From Burkholderiales bacterium (lineage in GTDB: Bacteria; Pseudomonadota; Gammaproteobacteria; Burkholderiales; Burkholderiaceae_F), in contig JAJTHJ010000063.1 of assembly GCA_021298875.1 (NCBI GenBank), positions 1 through 30,363 of the forward strand: a stretch of 30,363 nt of DNA, read 5' to 3'. The notes under the pieces are model-generated. The model was not told the DNA's origin and ran no database searches. It saw only the letters and a list, made by a program, of their open reading frames with translations. Of the stretch, positions 17,881-25,278 are shown piece by piece. Each line of letters starts with the position of its first letter. Position 1 is the stretch's first letter. The position numbers were made by a program, and so were the translations under genes.

Positions 17881-19368
17881 CTACAAGCCGAGCTCGCCCC
17901 AGATCGCATCGACCCGCGCCTTGACCGCGTCGCTCATGCGGATCGGGCGGCCCCATTCGCGCGTGGTCTCACCCGGCAGCTTGTTGGTGGCGTCGATGCC
18001 CATCTTGCTACCGAGTCCCGACACCGGCGAGGCGAAGTCCAGGTAGTCGATCGGCGTGTTGTCCACCAGCACGGTGTCGCGAAGCGGATCGACGCGGGTG
18101 GTGATCGCCCAGATCACTTCTTTCCAGTCGCGCGCGTTCACGTCCTCGTCCACCACGACGATGAACTTGGTGTACATGAACTGCCGCAGGAAGCTCCACA
18201 CGCCGAACATTACCCGCTTGGCGTGGCCGGGGTACTGCTTGCGCATGGCAACCACCGCCATCCGGTAGCTGCAACCCTCGGGCGGCAAGTAGAAATCGAC
18301 GATCTCCGGAAACGTCCGGCGCAGGATCGGCACGAACACCTCGTTTAGCGCCACGCCGAGCACGGCCGGCTCGTCGGGCGGCTTGCCGGTGTAGGTGGAG
18401 TGATAGATCGGGTCGCGGCGGGTCGTGATCCGCTCGATCGTGAACACCGGAAAGCGCTCGACTTCGTTGTAGTAGCCGGTGTGGTCGCCGAATGGGCCTT
18501 CCGGCGCGGTCTCGTAGCCGGTCGGGTCGGCGGGGTCGGGCCGCAACGCGCCTTCGAGCACGATCTCGGCCCGTGCCGGCACCTGCAAGTCGTTGCCCAG
18601 GCAACGCGCGACCTCGGTGCGGCCACCGCGCAGCAGGCCGGCAAACTGGTACTCGCCCAGACTGTCGGGCACCGGGGTCACGGCGCCGAGGATGGTGGCC
18701 GGGTCCGCGCCCAGCGCCACGGCAATGGGAAAAGGCTCGCCCGGCCGCGCCAGCCGGTGGTCGCGGAAGTCCAGCGCGCCCCCGCGGTGCGCCAGCCAGC
18801 GCATGATGACCTTGTTGCGGCCGATCACCTGCTGCCGATAGATGCCCAGGTTTTGCCGCTTCTTGTGCGGGCCGCGAGTGACCACCAACCCCCAGGTGAT
18901 CAGCGGCCCGGCGTCTTCCGGCCAGCAGGTCTGAACTGGCAGCTTGGCCAGATCGACGTCCGCGCCTTCCCAGACGACTTCCTGGCAGGCAGGGCCGCGG
19001 ACTTCTTTGGGCGCCATGTCCCACAGCGCCGACTTCAACATGGCGACCTTGCCCAGCGCATCGCGTAGGCCCTTGGGCGCTTCGGGCTCCTTTAGCGAAG
19101 CGAGCAAATCGCCGATGTCCCGCAGCGCCTCGACGCCCTCGGCCCCCATGCCCAACGCCACCCGGCGCGGAGTGCCGAAGAGATTGCCCAGTACCGGGAT
19201 CGTATGGCAGGTCGGCCGCTCGAAGAGAATCGCCGGACCACCCGAGCGCAGCGTTCTGTCGCAAATCTCTGTCATCTCCAGGCAAGGAGAGACTTCAGCG
19301 GTGACACGTTTTAGCTCTCCACCGGGTTCGAGCTTGCTGACGAAGTCGCGAAGGTCGGAATACTTCAT
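17881..19368 (-). CDS. ubiD: 4-hydroxy-3-polyprenylbenzoate decarboxylase UbiD
   Basis: UbiD decarboxylates the polyprenylated hydroxybenzoate in ubiquinone synthesis, using the prenylated flavin made by UbiX. The 495-residue protein begins [14 protein letters not shown] and carries the family's flavin- and metal-binding region with the [14 protein letters not shown] segment and [13 protein letters not shown], followed by the [13 protein letters not shown] motif. Length is normal. The start at 19366-19368 gives the canonical MKYxDLRDF; no strong Shine-Dalgarno sequence precedes it. ubiX is not in the window. With the polyprenyl synthase at 1324 it points to ubiquinone use. An AT-rich stretch upstream (about 19410-19450) could hold its promoter. 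Confidence 0.95.
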   Translation of the reverse strand: MKYSDLRDFVSKLEPGGELKRVTAEVSPCLEMTEICDRTLRSGGPAILFERPTCHTIPVLGNLFGTPRRVALGMGAEGVEALRDIGDLLASLKEPEAPKGLRDALGKVAMLKSALWDMAPKEVRGPACQEVVWEGADVDLAKLPVQTCWPEDAGPLITWGLVVTRGPHKKRQNLGIYRQQVIGRNKVIMRWLAHRGGALDFRDHRLARPGEPFPIAVALGADPATILGAVTPVPDSLGEYQFAGLLRGGRTEVARCLGNDLQVPARAEIVLEGALRPDPADPTGYETAPEGPFGDHTGYYNEVERFPVFTIERITTRRDPIYHSTYTGKPPDEPAVLGVALNEVFVPILRRTFPEIVDFYLPPEGCSYRMAVVAMRKQYPGHAKRVMFGVWSFLRQFMYTKFIVVVDEDVNARDWKEVIWAITTRVDPLRDTVLVDNTPIDYLDFASPVSGLGSKMGIDATNKLPGETTREWGRPIRMSDAVKARVDAIWGELGL

Positions 19369-19800
19369 CTATTTGTTGCGTTGCGACAGAAGCAGCTTTG
19401 TCCGCCGCGAGATGTTACGTCATGAAAATCAAATGCTTAGTAAAAATACCGTGCTTGAGGCCGGAATTCACCCTGGGATTTCCTCAGGTCGGCCGAATTG
19501 ACCTGGGGGCTGAGTCCATGGAGAATCCGCCCCGCCATTTGGCCTTCGTGCTCCGCAGTGTGAAGCCGGCCCCGGAAACTTCCGGGCGGTTGGAGACGAA
19601 GAAGCGGGCCGCCGGGGCCTGCGGTTGCAAAGGGCGTACGCCCGTCCCGGAATCGCCCCGGCGCTGCGCCAGCAGGTGCGCGTCGGAGTCCAAGCAAGCG
19701 GCCGCCGGCGCGCGTGGGTGCCGCGGCTTCCGTACCAACCTGTGAGTGAGGACTCTTCGGCTTTGCCAAGCCGTTGGCCGCTCAGCATAAGGAGGCACGC
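19369..19800 (+). other. Gene-free region: likely leader of the lytic transglycosylase gene
   Basis: This 432-bp stretch has no recognisable gene. Short open frames on both strands overlap each other and match no family. The left part (about 19410-19450) is AT-rich, with TTACGT (19415-19420) 17 bp from TAGTAA (19438-19443) as a weak plus-strand promoter. Then comes an imperfect direct repeat (GGCCGGAATTC at 19459 and GGCCGAATTG at 19491). Three perfect hairpins follow: 19571-19586 (CCCGGA/TCCGGG), the palindrome GGGCGTACGCCC at 19632-19643, and CGGCTT-TGCC-AAGCCG at 19758-19773. The last lies just before the AAGGAGG ribosome site. The region may be a structured leader RNA or an independent small RNA. 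I could not match a known riboswitch. Confidence 0.5.
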
Positions 19801-20673
19801 ATGAGTCATGCCACGGATTATGCGCTTCAAGGGGTGTCGCGGGCGGCTGCCGTCGCGCGACTGATGTGGTTCGACCTGCTGCGCGGGGCGGTGATCGCCT
19901 CGCGCGCGTTGTTGATGGCGGTCGGGGTGGCTGCGCTCGCGGTCGGCGCCGCGGCGGTCGGACACGCGCCGCTGCGGGATCAGTTGACCGAGCAGTTGCC
20001 GTCGATCTGGGCGGCGGTGCAGCCGGCCAAAGCGGACGCGGCGCCTGAGCAGGCAACTGCGGTCGCCGAGCCGCCGGCACTGGCCGTCGGCGATGCCACC
20101 GCAGCGCACGCACTGACGGCGCGCGAACAGAATCACGTCACCCAGTATCTGGCGCGCCGCTATCGCGTGGCCGACGAGGCCATGCGCAACCTCGTTGCCG
20201 CGGCCTACCGCAGTGCGGTCGATCTGCAACTGGACCCGCAACTGATCCTGGCGGTGATGGCGGTCGAGTCCGCCTTCAACCCGTTTGCCGAAAGTTCGGC
20301 CGGCGCCCAGGGCCTGATGCAGGTGATGACGCACGTGCACAGCCGACGCTTCGTCCCGCACGGCGGCGACCATGCGGCGCTCGATCCGATCGCCAACATT
20401 CAGGTCGGCTCGACCATTCTCAAGGAGCTGATCAAGATCGGCGGCTCGGTCGAGCGCGGCTTGCAGTTGTACGTCGGCGCCGGCAATCTGCCCGACGACG
20501 GCGGTTATGCGCAAAAAATCATGACCGAGAAGAACCGGATCGCGCTGGCGGCCGCCGGCCGGGTCGACGCCGCGCTGCGCGGTTCTGCGCCACCGGCGCC
20601 GCCTGCGGCCTCCGCCACGCCTACGGCCGCTCAGCCGGCCGAGGCCAAGCCCAAGGCAGCGCCGGAAGCCTGA
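19801..20673 (+). CDS. Lytic transglycosylase, SLT domain, membrane-anchored
   Basis: This enzyme cleaves peptidoglycan glycan strands. The 290-residue protein has an N-terminal membrane segment (about 27-53) and an Ala-rich linker. The SLT domain spans about 110-260, with catalytic E156 in AVMAVESAFNPFAESSAGAQGLMQVM and a C-terminal YVGAGN motif replacing the more usual YNAG. A Pro/Ala/Lys tail follows. The ATG at 19801 is chosen over an upstream in-frame codon because it follows a near-perfect AAGGAGG at about 6 nt, the strongest ribosome site in the window. The gene's 3' end overlaps the convergent aminotransferase gene by 43 bp. The long upstream leader suggests post-transcriptional control. 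Confidence 0.92.
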   Translation: MSHATDYALQGVSRAAAVARLMWFDLLRGAVIASRALLMAVGVAALAVGAAAVGHAPLRDQLTEQLPSIWAAVQPAKADAAPEQATAVAEPPALAVGDATAAHALTAREQNHVTQYLARRYRVADEAMRNLVAAAYRSAVDLQLDPQLILAVMAVESAFNPFAESSAGAQGLMQVMTHVHSRRFVPHGGDHAALDPIANIQVGSTILKELIKIGGSVERGLQLYVGAGNLPDDGGYAQKIMTEKNRIALAAAGRVDAALRGSAPPAPPAASATPTAAQPAEAKPKAAPEA

Positions 20674-21833
20674 CCGGGCCGCAGGTACGCCCGCATCCGC
20701 GCGACCGCCTCGCGCAAGCGCTCGAGGCTGGTCGCGTACGAAATCCGCACCCAGCGCTGCGGCTCGGCGGTGCCGAAGTCGCGCCCCGGCACCAGGCACA
20801 CACCGGTGTCGCGCAGCAGACGGAAGGCGAACTCCCAGCTGTCGTCGGTGAGCGCGCTCACGTCCGCATAGATGTAGAACGCGCCATCGGGCGCGACCGG
20901 CACGCGCAGGCCCAGGCCGGGCAGTTCCGCCAGCAGGTAGTCGCGCCGCCGCTTGAACTCGGCGCGGCGCTTTTCATAGATGGCGATCGACTCGGTCGCG
21001 AAGCAGGCAAGCGCTGCGTGCTGCGCCACCGCCGACGGGCAGATGTACAGGTTCTGCGCCAGCCGCTCCAGATCCGCGACCATGGAGGCCGGCGCCACCA
21101 GCCAGCCCAGCCGCCAGCCGGTCATGTTGAAGTACTTGGAAAAGCTGTTGAGCACGATCGCCTCGTCGTCCAGCGCCAGCGCCGTGGTCGGGGCGCCGTC
21201 GTACGACAGTCCTTGGTAGATCTCATCAACGACGACGAACCCGGCCCGCTCGCGCACGGTGGCGAGCAACTCGCGCAGCGTCGCCGTGCGGATCGCGGTG
21301 CCGGTCGGGTTCGACGGCGAGTCGAGCAGCACGCCGCGGGTGGCCGCGGTCCAGTGAGCCCGCACCATCGCCGGCGTCAACTGAAAGCGCGTTTCCGGCC
21401 CGCAGGGCACGAGCCGCGCGCGGCCGTCGAACGCGGCAGCGAAGTGGCGGTTGCAGGGGTAGCTGGGGTCGGGCATTAGCACTTCGCCATCGCGCTCCAG
21501 CAGCGCGGCGAAGGCGAGCAGCAGCGCTGCCGAGGCCCCGGCGGTGACGATCACCCGCTGCGGATCGACCTCGATGCCATAGAAGCTCGCGTACCAACCG
21601 GCGATGGCGGCGCGCAGCGCGGGCAGGCCGAGCGCCGGTGTGTACTGGGTGGCGCCGCGGGCGATGGCGTCGGCGGCAGCGGCCTGCACGGCCGGCGGCG
21701 CGGTGAAATCCGGCTCGCCGATGCTCATGTGGATCACTGAGCGGCCCTGCGCCTCCAGTTCGGCGGCGGCCTTGGCCACCTCCATCACGTAGAACGACGC
21801 GATCGCGCCGGTGCGCGTGGCCAAGCTTGGCAT
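20631..21833 (-). CDS. PLP-dependent class I/II aminotransferase
   Basis: This is a fold-type I aminotransferase, 400 residues. It has SIGEPDF and YTPALGLPALR in the N-terminal part, SPSNPTGT, the VVDEIYQGLSYDG segment with the PLP-ring aspartate and tyrosine, and the Schiff-base lysine in LNSFSKYFNMTGWRLGW. The C-terminal ISYATSLERLREAVARM is typical. Substrate is not determinable; aspartate- or alanine-type enzymes share these motifs. The ATG at 21831-21833 follows GAGGGG. The last 13 or so residues (GQASGAALGLASAG) look like an unselected tail, and they overlap the convergent lytic transglycosylase gene. A promoter with a perfect TTGACA lies upstream at 22029-22056. Confidence 0.93.
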   Translation of the reverse strand: MPSLATRTGAIASFYVMEVAKAAAELEAQGRSVIHMSIGEPDFTAPPAVQAAAADAIARGATQYTPALGLPALRAAIAGWYASFYGIEVDPQRVIVTAGASAALLLAFAALLERDGEVLMPDPSYPCNRHFAAAFDGRARLVPCGPETRFQLTPAMVRAHWTAATRGVLLDSPSNPTGTAIRTATLRELLATVRERAGFVVVDEIYQGLSYDGAPTTALALDDEAIVLNSFSKYFNMTGWRLGWLVAPASMVADLERLAQNLYICPSAVAQHAALACFATESIAIYEKRRAEFKRRRDYLLAELPGLGLRVPVAPDGAFYIYADVSALTDDSWEFAFRLLRDTGVCLVPGRDFGTAEPQRWVRISYATSLERLREAVARMRAYLRPGQASGAALGLASAG

Positions 21834-22028
21834 CGGGATGACCCCTCTCGAATCGGCGCCCGATTGTAGGGAGCCAGGGGCGGAAAGTTAGCGACCGCTC
21901 CTGCGTCGGCGCCGGGCAAAAAAGAGCCTGTCGCTTGAACGCACCCAAACTCGGCTGAGGAGGGAGGGAGGAGAGGCACCGACTAAGGGCTGTCCGCGTC
22001 CAAGCTCGTGACAAGCTCGGAAGCACCA

Positions 22029-22056
22029 ATAGTATCCGGCGCGCGTCTTTTGTCAA
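22029..22056 (-). promoter_or_regulatory. Putative promoter of the aminotransferase gene
   Basis: On the minus strand a perfect TTGACA (22051-22056) is 16 bp from TACTAT (22029-22034). It would give a leader of about 190 nt before the aminotransferase start. The -35 lies inside the dyad at 22048-22075. Confidence 0.6.
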
Positions 22057-22075
22057 TGCTTTGTCTTGGACAAAA
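22048..22075. promoter_or_regulatory. TTTTGTC-N14-GACAAAA dyad, possible operator
   Basis: Perfect 7-bp arms TTTTGTC (22048-22054) and GACAAAA (22069-22075) lie 21 bp apart start-to-start, about two helical turns, which suits a dimeric regulator. A third TTTGTC copy lies between them (22060-22065). The dyad overlaps the aminotransferase -35 and ends 28 bp upstream of the maeB -35. Confidence 0.5.
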
Positions 22076-22102
22076 CCGCCAGGGCGACGCGGGCAGTTTG
22101 GC

Positions 22103-22132
22103 TTGGGCAGTGGCGGCCGCGGCGCCGATAAT
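22103..22132 (+). promoter_or_regulatory. Putative promoter of maeB
   Basis: TTGGGC (22103-22108) is 18 bp from GATAAT (22127-22132). Transcription would start near 22139, leaving a leader of about 22 nt that contains AGGA six bases before the maeB ATG. Confidence 0.5.
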
Positions 22133-22161
22133 CGCGGCTCGCACCACCGACAGGATTGCCG

Positions 22162-24468
22162 ATGCCCACCACCGACCCCGCCGACCTACGCCGCGCCGCG
22201 CTCGAGTACCACGAGCAGCCGCCGCGCGGCAAGATCGCCGTCACGCCGACCAAGCAGCTGGTCAACCAGCGCGACCTGGCGCTGGCCTATTCGCCCGGGG
22301 TGGCGGCGGCGAGCGAGGCGATCCGCGACGATCCGGCCGCCGTGTTCCGCTACACCGCACGCGGCAATCTGGTCGGCGTGGTCACCAACGGCACGGCGGT
22401 GCTGGGACTGGGCGCCGTCGGCCCGCTGGCGGCCAAGCCTGTGATGGAAGGCAAGGCGGTGCTGTTCAAGAAGTTCGCCGGGATCGACGTGTTCGACATC
22501 GAGATCAACGAGCGCGACCCGGACAAGCTGATCGAGGTGATCGCCGCGCTGGAGACCACTTTCGGCGGCATCAACCTGGAGGACATCAAGGCGCCCGAGT
22601 GCTTTTATATCGAGCGCAAGCTGCGCGAGCGGCTGAATATCCCCGTCTTCCACGACGATCAGCACGGCACTGCGATCGTCGTTGGCGCGGCCATCCTGAA
22701 CGGACTGAAGGTCGCGGGCAAGGACTTGCGGCAGGTCAAGCTGGTGACGAGCGGCGCGGGCGCGGCCGCACTCGCCTGCCTGCACCTGCTGGTCGAACTC
22801 GGCGTGCCGCGCGCCAACATCTGGGTGACCGACATCGAAGGCGTGGTCTATGAAGGCCGCACCGTGCTGATGGACGAGGACAAGGCGCGCTTCGCACAGA
22901 AGACCGAGGCGCGCACCTTGGCCGAGGTAATCGGCGGTGCCGACATCTTCCTCGGCCTGTCCGCCGGCGGCGTGTTGAAGCCCGAGATGGTCGCGAAGAT
23001 GGCGCCGCGCCCGCTGGTGCTGGCGCTGGCCAATCCGACGCCGGAAATCCTGCCCGAGCGGGTAGCGGAGGTGCGCAACGACGCGATCGTCGCCACCGGC
23101 CGCTCGGACTACCCGAACCAGGTCAACAACGTGCTGTGCTTTCCGTTCATCTTCCGCGGCGCGCTGGACGTGGGCGCCACCACGATCACGCTGCCGATGG
23201 AAGTCGCCGCGGTGGAGGCGGTGGCCGCGCTGGCGCAGGAAGAGCAAAGCGACGTCGTCGCCGCGGCCTATGGCATCGGCAACCTGCACTTCGGCCCCGA
23301 GTACCTCATCCCCAAGCCCTTCGACCCGCGGCTGATCGTGCGCATCGCGCCGGCGGTGGCCACGGCGGCGATGGCGAGCGGTGTGGCCACCCGGCCGATT
23401 GCGGATCTGGACGCCTACCGCGACCAGTTGCAGCACTTCGTCTACCACTCCGGCAACTTCATGAAGCCGATCTTCACGGTGGCGAAGAACGCGGTAGCCG
23501 CCGGCGGCAAGAACCGCATCGTCTTTGCCGAGGGCGAAGAAGAACGCGTGCTGCGCGCGGTGCAGGTGGTGGTGGACGAGAAGCTGGCGCGTCCGATCCT
23601 TATCGGCCGGCCCGACGTGATCGACAAGCGGCTGGCGCGCTTCGGCCTGCGGATGAAGCCGGGCGCGGACTTCGATCTCGTCAACCCGCAGCAGGATGCC
23701 AGATATCGCGACTACTGGGAGACGTATCTGCGCCTCGCCCAGCGCAAGGGCGTGACCGCGCAGTACGCGAAGATCGAGATGCGCCGGCGGCACACGCTGA
23801 TCGGCTCGATGCTCATTTACAAGGGCGATGCCGACGGCATGGTCTGCGGCACCTTCGGCACGCACGGGCTGCACCTGCATTACGTCGATCAGGTGATCGG
23901 CAGGCGGCCGGGGGCCAGCGTCTACGGCGCGATGAATATCCTGATGGTGCCCGACCGGCAACTGGCGATCATCGATACCCACGTCAACATCGACCCGAGC
24001 GCCGAGCAATTGGCCGAGATCACCGTGCTGGCGGCCGAGGCGCTGCTGCGGCTGGGCATCGAGCCGCGCGCCGCGCTGCTGTCGCACTCCAACTTCGGCT
24101 CCAGCAATGCGCCCTCGGCGCTCAAGATGCGGCAGGCACTCGACCTCGTGCGCGCGCGGATGCCTAGCCTGCAAGTCGATGGCGAGATGCACGCCGACTG
24201 CGCCATCGACGAGTCGATTCGCGCATCGATCATGCCCGACTCCACCCTGCGCGGCGACGCCAACCTGCTGGTCTGCCCGGACATCGACAGCGCCAACATT
24301 GCTTACAACCTGCTCAAGACCGCCGCCGGCAACAATGTGGCGATCGGGCCGTATTTGCTCGGCGCGGCGCGGCCGGTGCACATCCTGACTGCCTCGGCGA
24401 CCGTGCGGCGGATCGTCAACATGGCGGTGCTGGCCGTGGTGGACGCCAATGCGCCGGGGGCGGTGTAG
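22162..24468 (+). CDS. maeB: NADP-dependent malic enzyme with phosphotransacetylase-like domain
   Basis: MaeB converts malate to pyruvate and CO2 with NADP. The 768-residue protein has the long form: a malic N-domain (YSPGVAAAS at 43-51, [17 protein letters not shown]), an HDDQHGTA metal-binding segment, and an NAD(P)-binding domain. From about residue 430 a C-terminal phosphotransacetylase-like domain follows, usually regulatory rather than catalytic. The size fits MaeB. The ATG at 22162 is preferred over an in-frame TTG two codons upstream because AGGA lies six bases before it. The RNase and barstar genes follow with 3-bp gaps, so they may share the transcript. Confidence 0.95.
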   Translation: MPTTDPADLRRAALEYHEQPPRGKIAVTPTKQLVNQRDLALAYSPGVAAASEAIRDDPAAVFRYTARGNLVGVVTNGTAVLGLGAVGPLAAKPVMEGKAVLFKKFAGIDVFDIEINERDPDKLIEVIAALETTFGGINLEDIKAPECFYIERKLRERLNIPVFHDDQHGTAIVVGAAILNGLKVAGKDLRQVKLVTSGAGAAALACLHLLVELGVPRANIWVTDIEGVVYEGRTVLMDEDKARFAQKTEARTLAEVIGGADIFLGLSAGGVLKPEMVAKMAPRPLVLALANPTPEILPERVAEVRNDAIVATGRSDYPNQVNNVLCFPFIFRGALDVGATTITLPMEVAAVEAVAALAQEEQSDVVAAAYGIGNLHFGPEYLIPKPFDPRLIVRIAPAVATAAMASGVATRPIADLDAYRDQLQHFVYHSGNFMKPIFTVAKNAVAAGGKNRIVFAEGEEERVLRAVQVVVDEKLARPILIGRPDVIDKRLARFGLRMKPGADFDLVNPQQDARYRDYWETYLRLAQRKGVTAQYAKIEMRRRHTLIGSMLIYKGDADGMVCGTFGTHGLHLHYVDQVIGRRPGASVYGAMNILMVPDRQLAIIDTHVNIDPSAEQLAEITVLAAEALLRLGIEPRAALLSHSNFGSSNAPSALKMRQALDLVRARMPSLQVDGEMHADCAIDESIRASIMPDSTLRGDANLLVCPDIDSANIAYNLLKTAAGNNVAIGPYLLGAARPVHILTASATVRRIVNMAVLAVVDANAPGAV

Positions 24469-24471
24469 CCG

Positions 24472-24879
24472 ATGACGCGACACGCGTCGGCCTGGCTGCG
24501 CGCCGCGTCGGTGGCGCTGGCCTTGGCGCTGGGCGCGAGCGGTGCGGCTGCGCGCGACGACCGCCCACCGACCAAGCCGATCCCGGAAGTCTCGCTTTCC
24601 GCGCTGCCGAAGGAAGCGCGCAGCACGCTGGACCTGATCAAGCGCGGCGGCCCGTTTCCGTATCGCAAGGACGGCACCGTGTTCCAGAACCGCGAGCGAC
24701 TGCTGCCGCTCCAGCCGCGCGGCTACTACACCGAGTACACGGTGCCCACCCCCGGCGAGCGCGACCGCGGCGCGCGGCGTATCGTTGCCGGCGCCGGTGC
24801 CGGCGGCAACCCCGCCACCAGCGGCAAGTACTACTACACCGGCGACCACTACCGCAGCTTCCAGCGCATCCGCGAATAA
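24472..24879 (+). CDS. Secreted guanyl-specific ribonuclease (RNase Sa/N1-T1 type)
   Basis: This is a small secreted endoribonuclease that cuts RNA after guanine, of the microbial N1/T1 family. The 135-residue protein has a signal peptide (about 1-27, basic start, hydrophobic core, cleavage near SGAAA). The mature domain strongly resembles Streptomyces RNase Sa: GPFPYRKDGTVFQNRE, then YYTEYTV with catalytic E88, GERDRGARRIV with the phosphate-binding arginines R99 and R102, and YYTGDHY with H126. It contains no cysteine, so it lacks the disulfide of RNase Sa. It starts 3 bp after maeB, and 3 bp later comes the barstar-like gene, its probable inhibitor. Confidence 0.93.
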   Translation: MTRHASAWLRAASVALALALGASGAAARDDRPPTKPIPEVSLSALPKEARSTLDLIKRGGPFPYRKDGTVFQNRERLLPLQPRGYYTEYTVPTPGERDRGARRIVAGAGAGGNPATSGKYYYTGDHYRSFQRIRE

Positions 24880-24882
24880 GCC

Positions 24883-25278
24883 ATGCCGCAGCGCCTGCCG
24901 ACCCAACTCGACGATCTGCCGTCCAACGCCGTGCTGCCGCTCGGTGTGATCGAAGTGCACGACCTGCGCCGCTGGGCGCAGGACGCCGGGCACCGCTTCG
25001 TGTTTGCCGACTTGCAGGGGTGCAGCGACAAGGCCGGCGTGCTGCGCGCCATCGGCCAGGCCTTCGACTTCCCGCGCTGGTTCGGCGCCAATCTCGATGC
25101 CTTGTACGACTCGCTGACGGACCTGCCCGATGCGCCCGGCTACGTCGTCTTGCTCGACGATCTGCCGTATACCAAGCTCTTCGGCGCCGAGGAGCGCGAC
25201 GCCGTGCTCGAAGTGTTCCGCGATGCGACCGAGGCACTCGCCGACCGCGGGGTCGCGTTTCGCGTGCTTTACTGCTGA
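24883..25278 (+). CDS. Barstar-family ribonuclease inhibitor
   Basis: This is a probable cytoplasmic inhibitor that protects the cell from the preceding RNase by plugging its active site. The 131-residue protein has no signal peptide. The barstar domain lies at about 38-131, with FPRWFGANLDALYDSLTDL at 63-81. Here Y75 and D76 fall where barstar has the tryptophan-aspartate pair of its inhibitory helix, and VVLLDD follows. A roughly 37-residue N-terminal extension precedes the core. The ATG at 24883 lies 3 bp after the RNase stop codon. The stop overlaps the convergent prolyl oligopeptidase gene by 10 bp. Pairing with the RNase is inferred from adjacency and from the known barnase-barstar and RNase Sa systems. 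Confidence 0.92.
   Translation: MPQRLPTQLDDLPSNAVLPLGVIEVHDLRRWAQDAGHRFVFADLQGCSDKAGVLRAIGQAFDFPRWFGANLDALYDSLTDLPDAPGYVVLLDDLPYTKLFGAEERDAVLEVFRDATEALADRGVAFRVLYC

Larger units (their letters stand above)
21834..22161. other. Divergent intergenic region between aminotransferase gene and maeB
   Basis: This 328-bp gap has no gene. From left to right it holds a minus-strand TACAAT box (21863-21868) that may be a proximal promoter of the aminotransferase gene, a purine-rich stretch (21958-21976), a direct repeat CAAGCTCG (22001-22008 and 22012-22019), the TACTAT/TTGACA promoter, the TTTTGTC/GACAAAA dyad, and the maeB promoter. Confidence 0.7.

Noticed and set aside
19437..19769. A 110-codon minus-strand frame in the gene-free region
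   Set aside because: It overlaps other open frames on both strands, has no ribosome site or family match, and its Arg/Gly/Pro content fits a chance frame in GC-rich DNA.
19369..19800. 6S RNA, tmRNA, RNase P RNA or a c-di-GMP riboswitch
   Set aside because: I looked for the hallmark conserved segments of these RNAs on the strands read and did not find convincing matches.
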